DNA of 64,000 bases from an uncultured Flavobacteriales bacterium (lineage in GTDB: Bacteria > Bacteroidota > Bacteroidia > Flavobacteriales_G > Salibacteraceae). The DNA lies in contig CAKZKD010000003.1 of the NCBI GenBank assembly GCA_937121175.1, positions 411,252 to 475,251 of the forward strand, written 5' to 3'. Both the position numbers and the translations under genes were made by a program. This document shows, in pieces, positions 63,921-64,000 of this stretch. The notes below the pieces were generated by a model. That model was given only the letters and a program-made list of their open reading frames with translations, searched no databases and had not been told where the DNA came from. How positions within the stretch are numbered: position 1 is the stretch's first letter; the number at the start of each line of letters is the position of its first letter.

Positions 63921-64000
63921 ACATAACGCCCTGCCGCTAAGGTAAGTGCGGGGTACATGCTTTTGGGCGCGTGGGCAAAATATTCATTCCTATTGCACTC
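63921..64000 (-). repeat. attC-like element E11, class B, cut by window edge
   Basis: Begins ACATAAC, GCCCTGCCGCTAAGGTAAG, then CATGCTTTTGG and the inner-loop sequence of E6/E10. The array continues beyond the window. Confidence 0.75.

Larger units (their letters stand above)
55118..64000 (-). mobile_element. integron-like gene cassette array (ten cassettes visible, continues past the window)
   Basis: Ten units, all with genes on the minus strand, are separated by palindromic elements of about 131-133 or 207-217 bp. Within a unit the two ends are complementary to each other (for example GTTAGGCACT ... AGTGCCTAAC) and differ from the next unit, as expected when both core-site arms come from one circular cassette. 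GTT/AAC at the arm ends is kept nearly everywhere (E3 has ACC). Read along the genes, the array's start, where attI and an integrase would be, lies beyond 64000. No integrase is seen here. Confidence 0.7.

Noticed and set aside
55118..64000. CRISPR array
   Set aside because: Repeats are 131-217 bp palindromes separated by protein-coding genes of variable length; no 24-40 base direct repeats with short uniform spacers and no cas genes.
55118..64000. Insertion sequences or MITEs
   Set aside because: No transposase frame is present, and no direct target duplications flank the elements; the complementarity lies across the genes instead.

Overview
The window is AT-rich DNA from a member of the Bacteroidota, most likely order Flavobacteriales; the family is not decidable from here. 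The evidence is type IX secretion (T9SS) cargo proteins, a PorP/SprF protein, TAnnTTTG promoter boxes, A-rich sequence in place of Shine-Dalgarno sites, a flavobacterial-type 6S RNA, and the neighbourhood serA/serC/ferredoxin/acyl-CoA reductase/DUF1015.

Layout. 0-7.3 kb: M23 peptidase fragment, zapA operon, 6S RNA, ribonuclease Y, a nucleotide-sugar epimerase/dehydrogenase pair, an FAD oxidase and a glycerophosphodiesterase. 7.5-9.4 kb: two small membrane-protein genes, each bracketed by palindromic elements, then a DUF2200 gene. 9.4-21.4 kb, minus strand: a polysaccharide block (asnB, glycosyltransferase, Wza-like, Wzc-like, rfbC, WecA-like) leading into a lytic transglycosylase and uvrA. 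21.5-27 kb, minus strand: lpdA, a TerB/DnaJ protein, two TPM proteins, htpG. 27-40 kb: secreted and envelope proteins, including a T9SS-type gene broken by an in-frame TGA and a 1443-residue repeat protein. 40.5-47 kb: serA, serC, three exported proteins, ferredoxin, acyl-CoA reductase. 47-55.1 kb: T9SS type B cargo, PorP/SprF, a beta-helix lipoprotein, ribosomal protein L31 and small envelope proteins.

55.1-64 kb is the most unusual region. It holds ten successive units of one gene (or one toxin-antitoxin pair), all on the minus strand, separated by about 130 or 210 bp palindromic elements of two sequence classes. Each unit starts with GTT(A)NNN and ends with its own complement NNN(T)AAC, so the two ends of a unit match each other but not the neighbouring unit. 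That is the signature left by integron gene cassettes, in which the R' and R'' arms come from one circular cassette. I read this as a cassette array with non-canonical attC-like sites, without an integrase in the window. The same element on the plus strand at 7.5-9.0 kb makes a second, smaller locus. All twelve elements in which the segment is present carry a TAnnTTTG box reading toward the next cassette, which may be a built-in promoter. Cargo is two toxin-antitoxin modules, one nuclease-like protein and secreted, lipidated or membrane proteins of unknown function.
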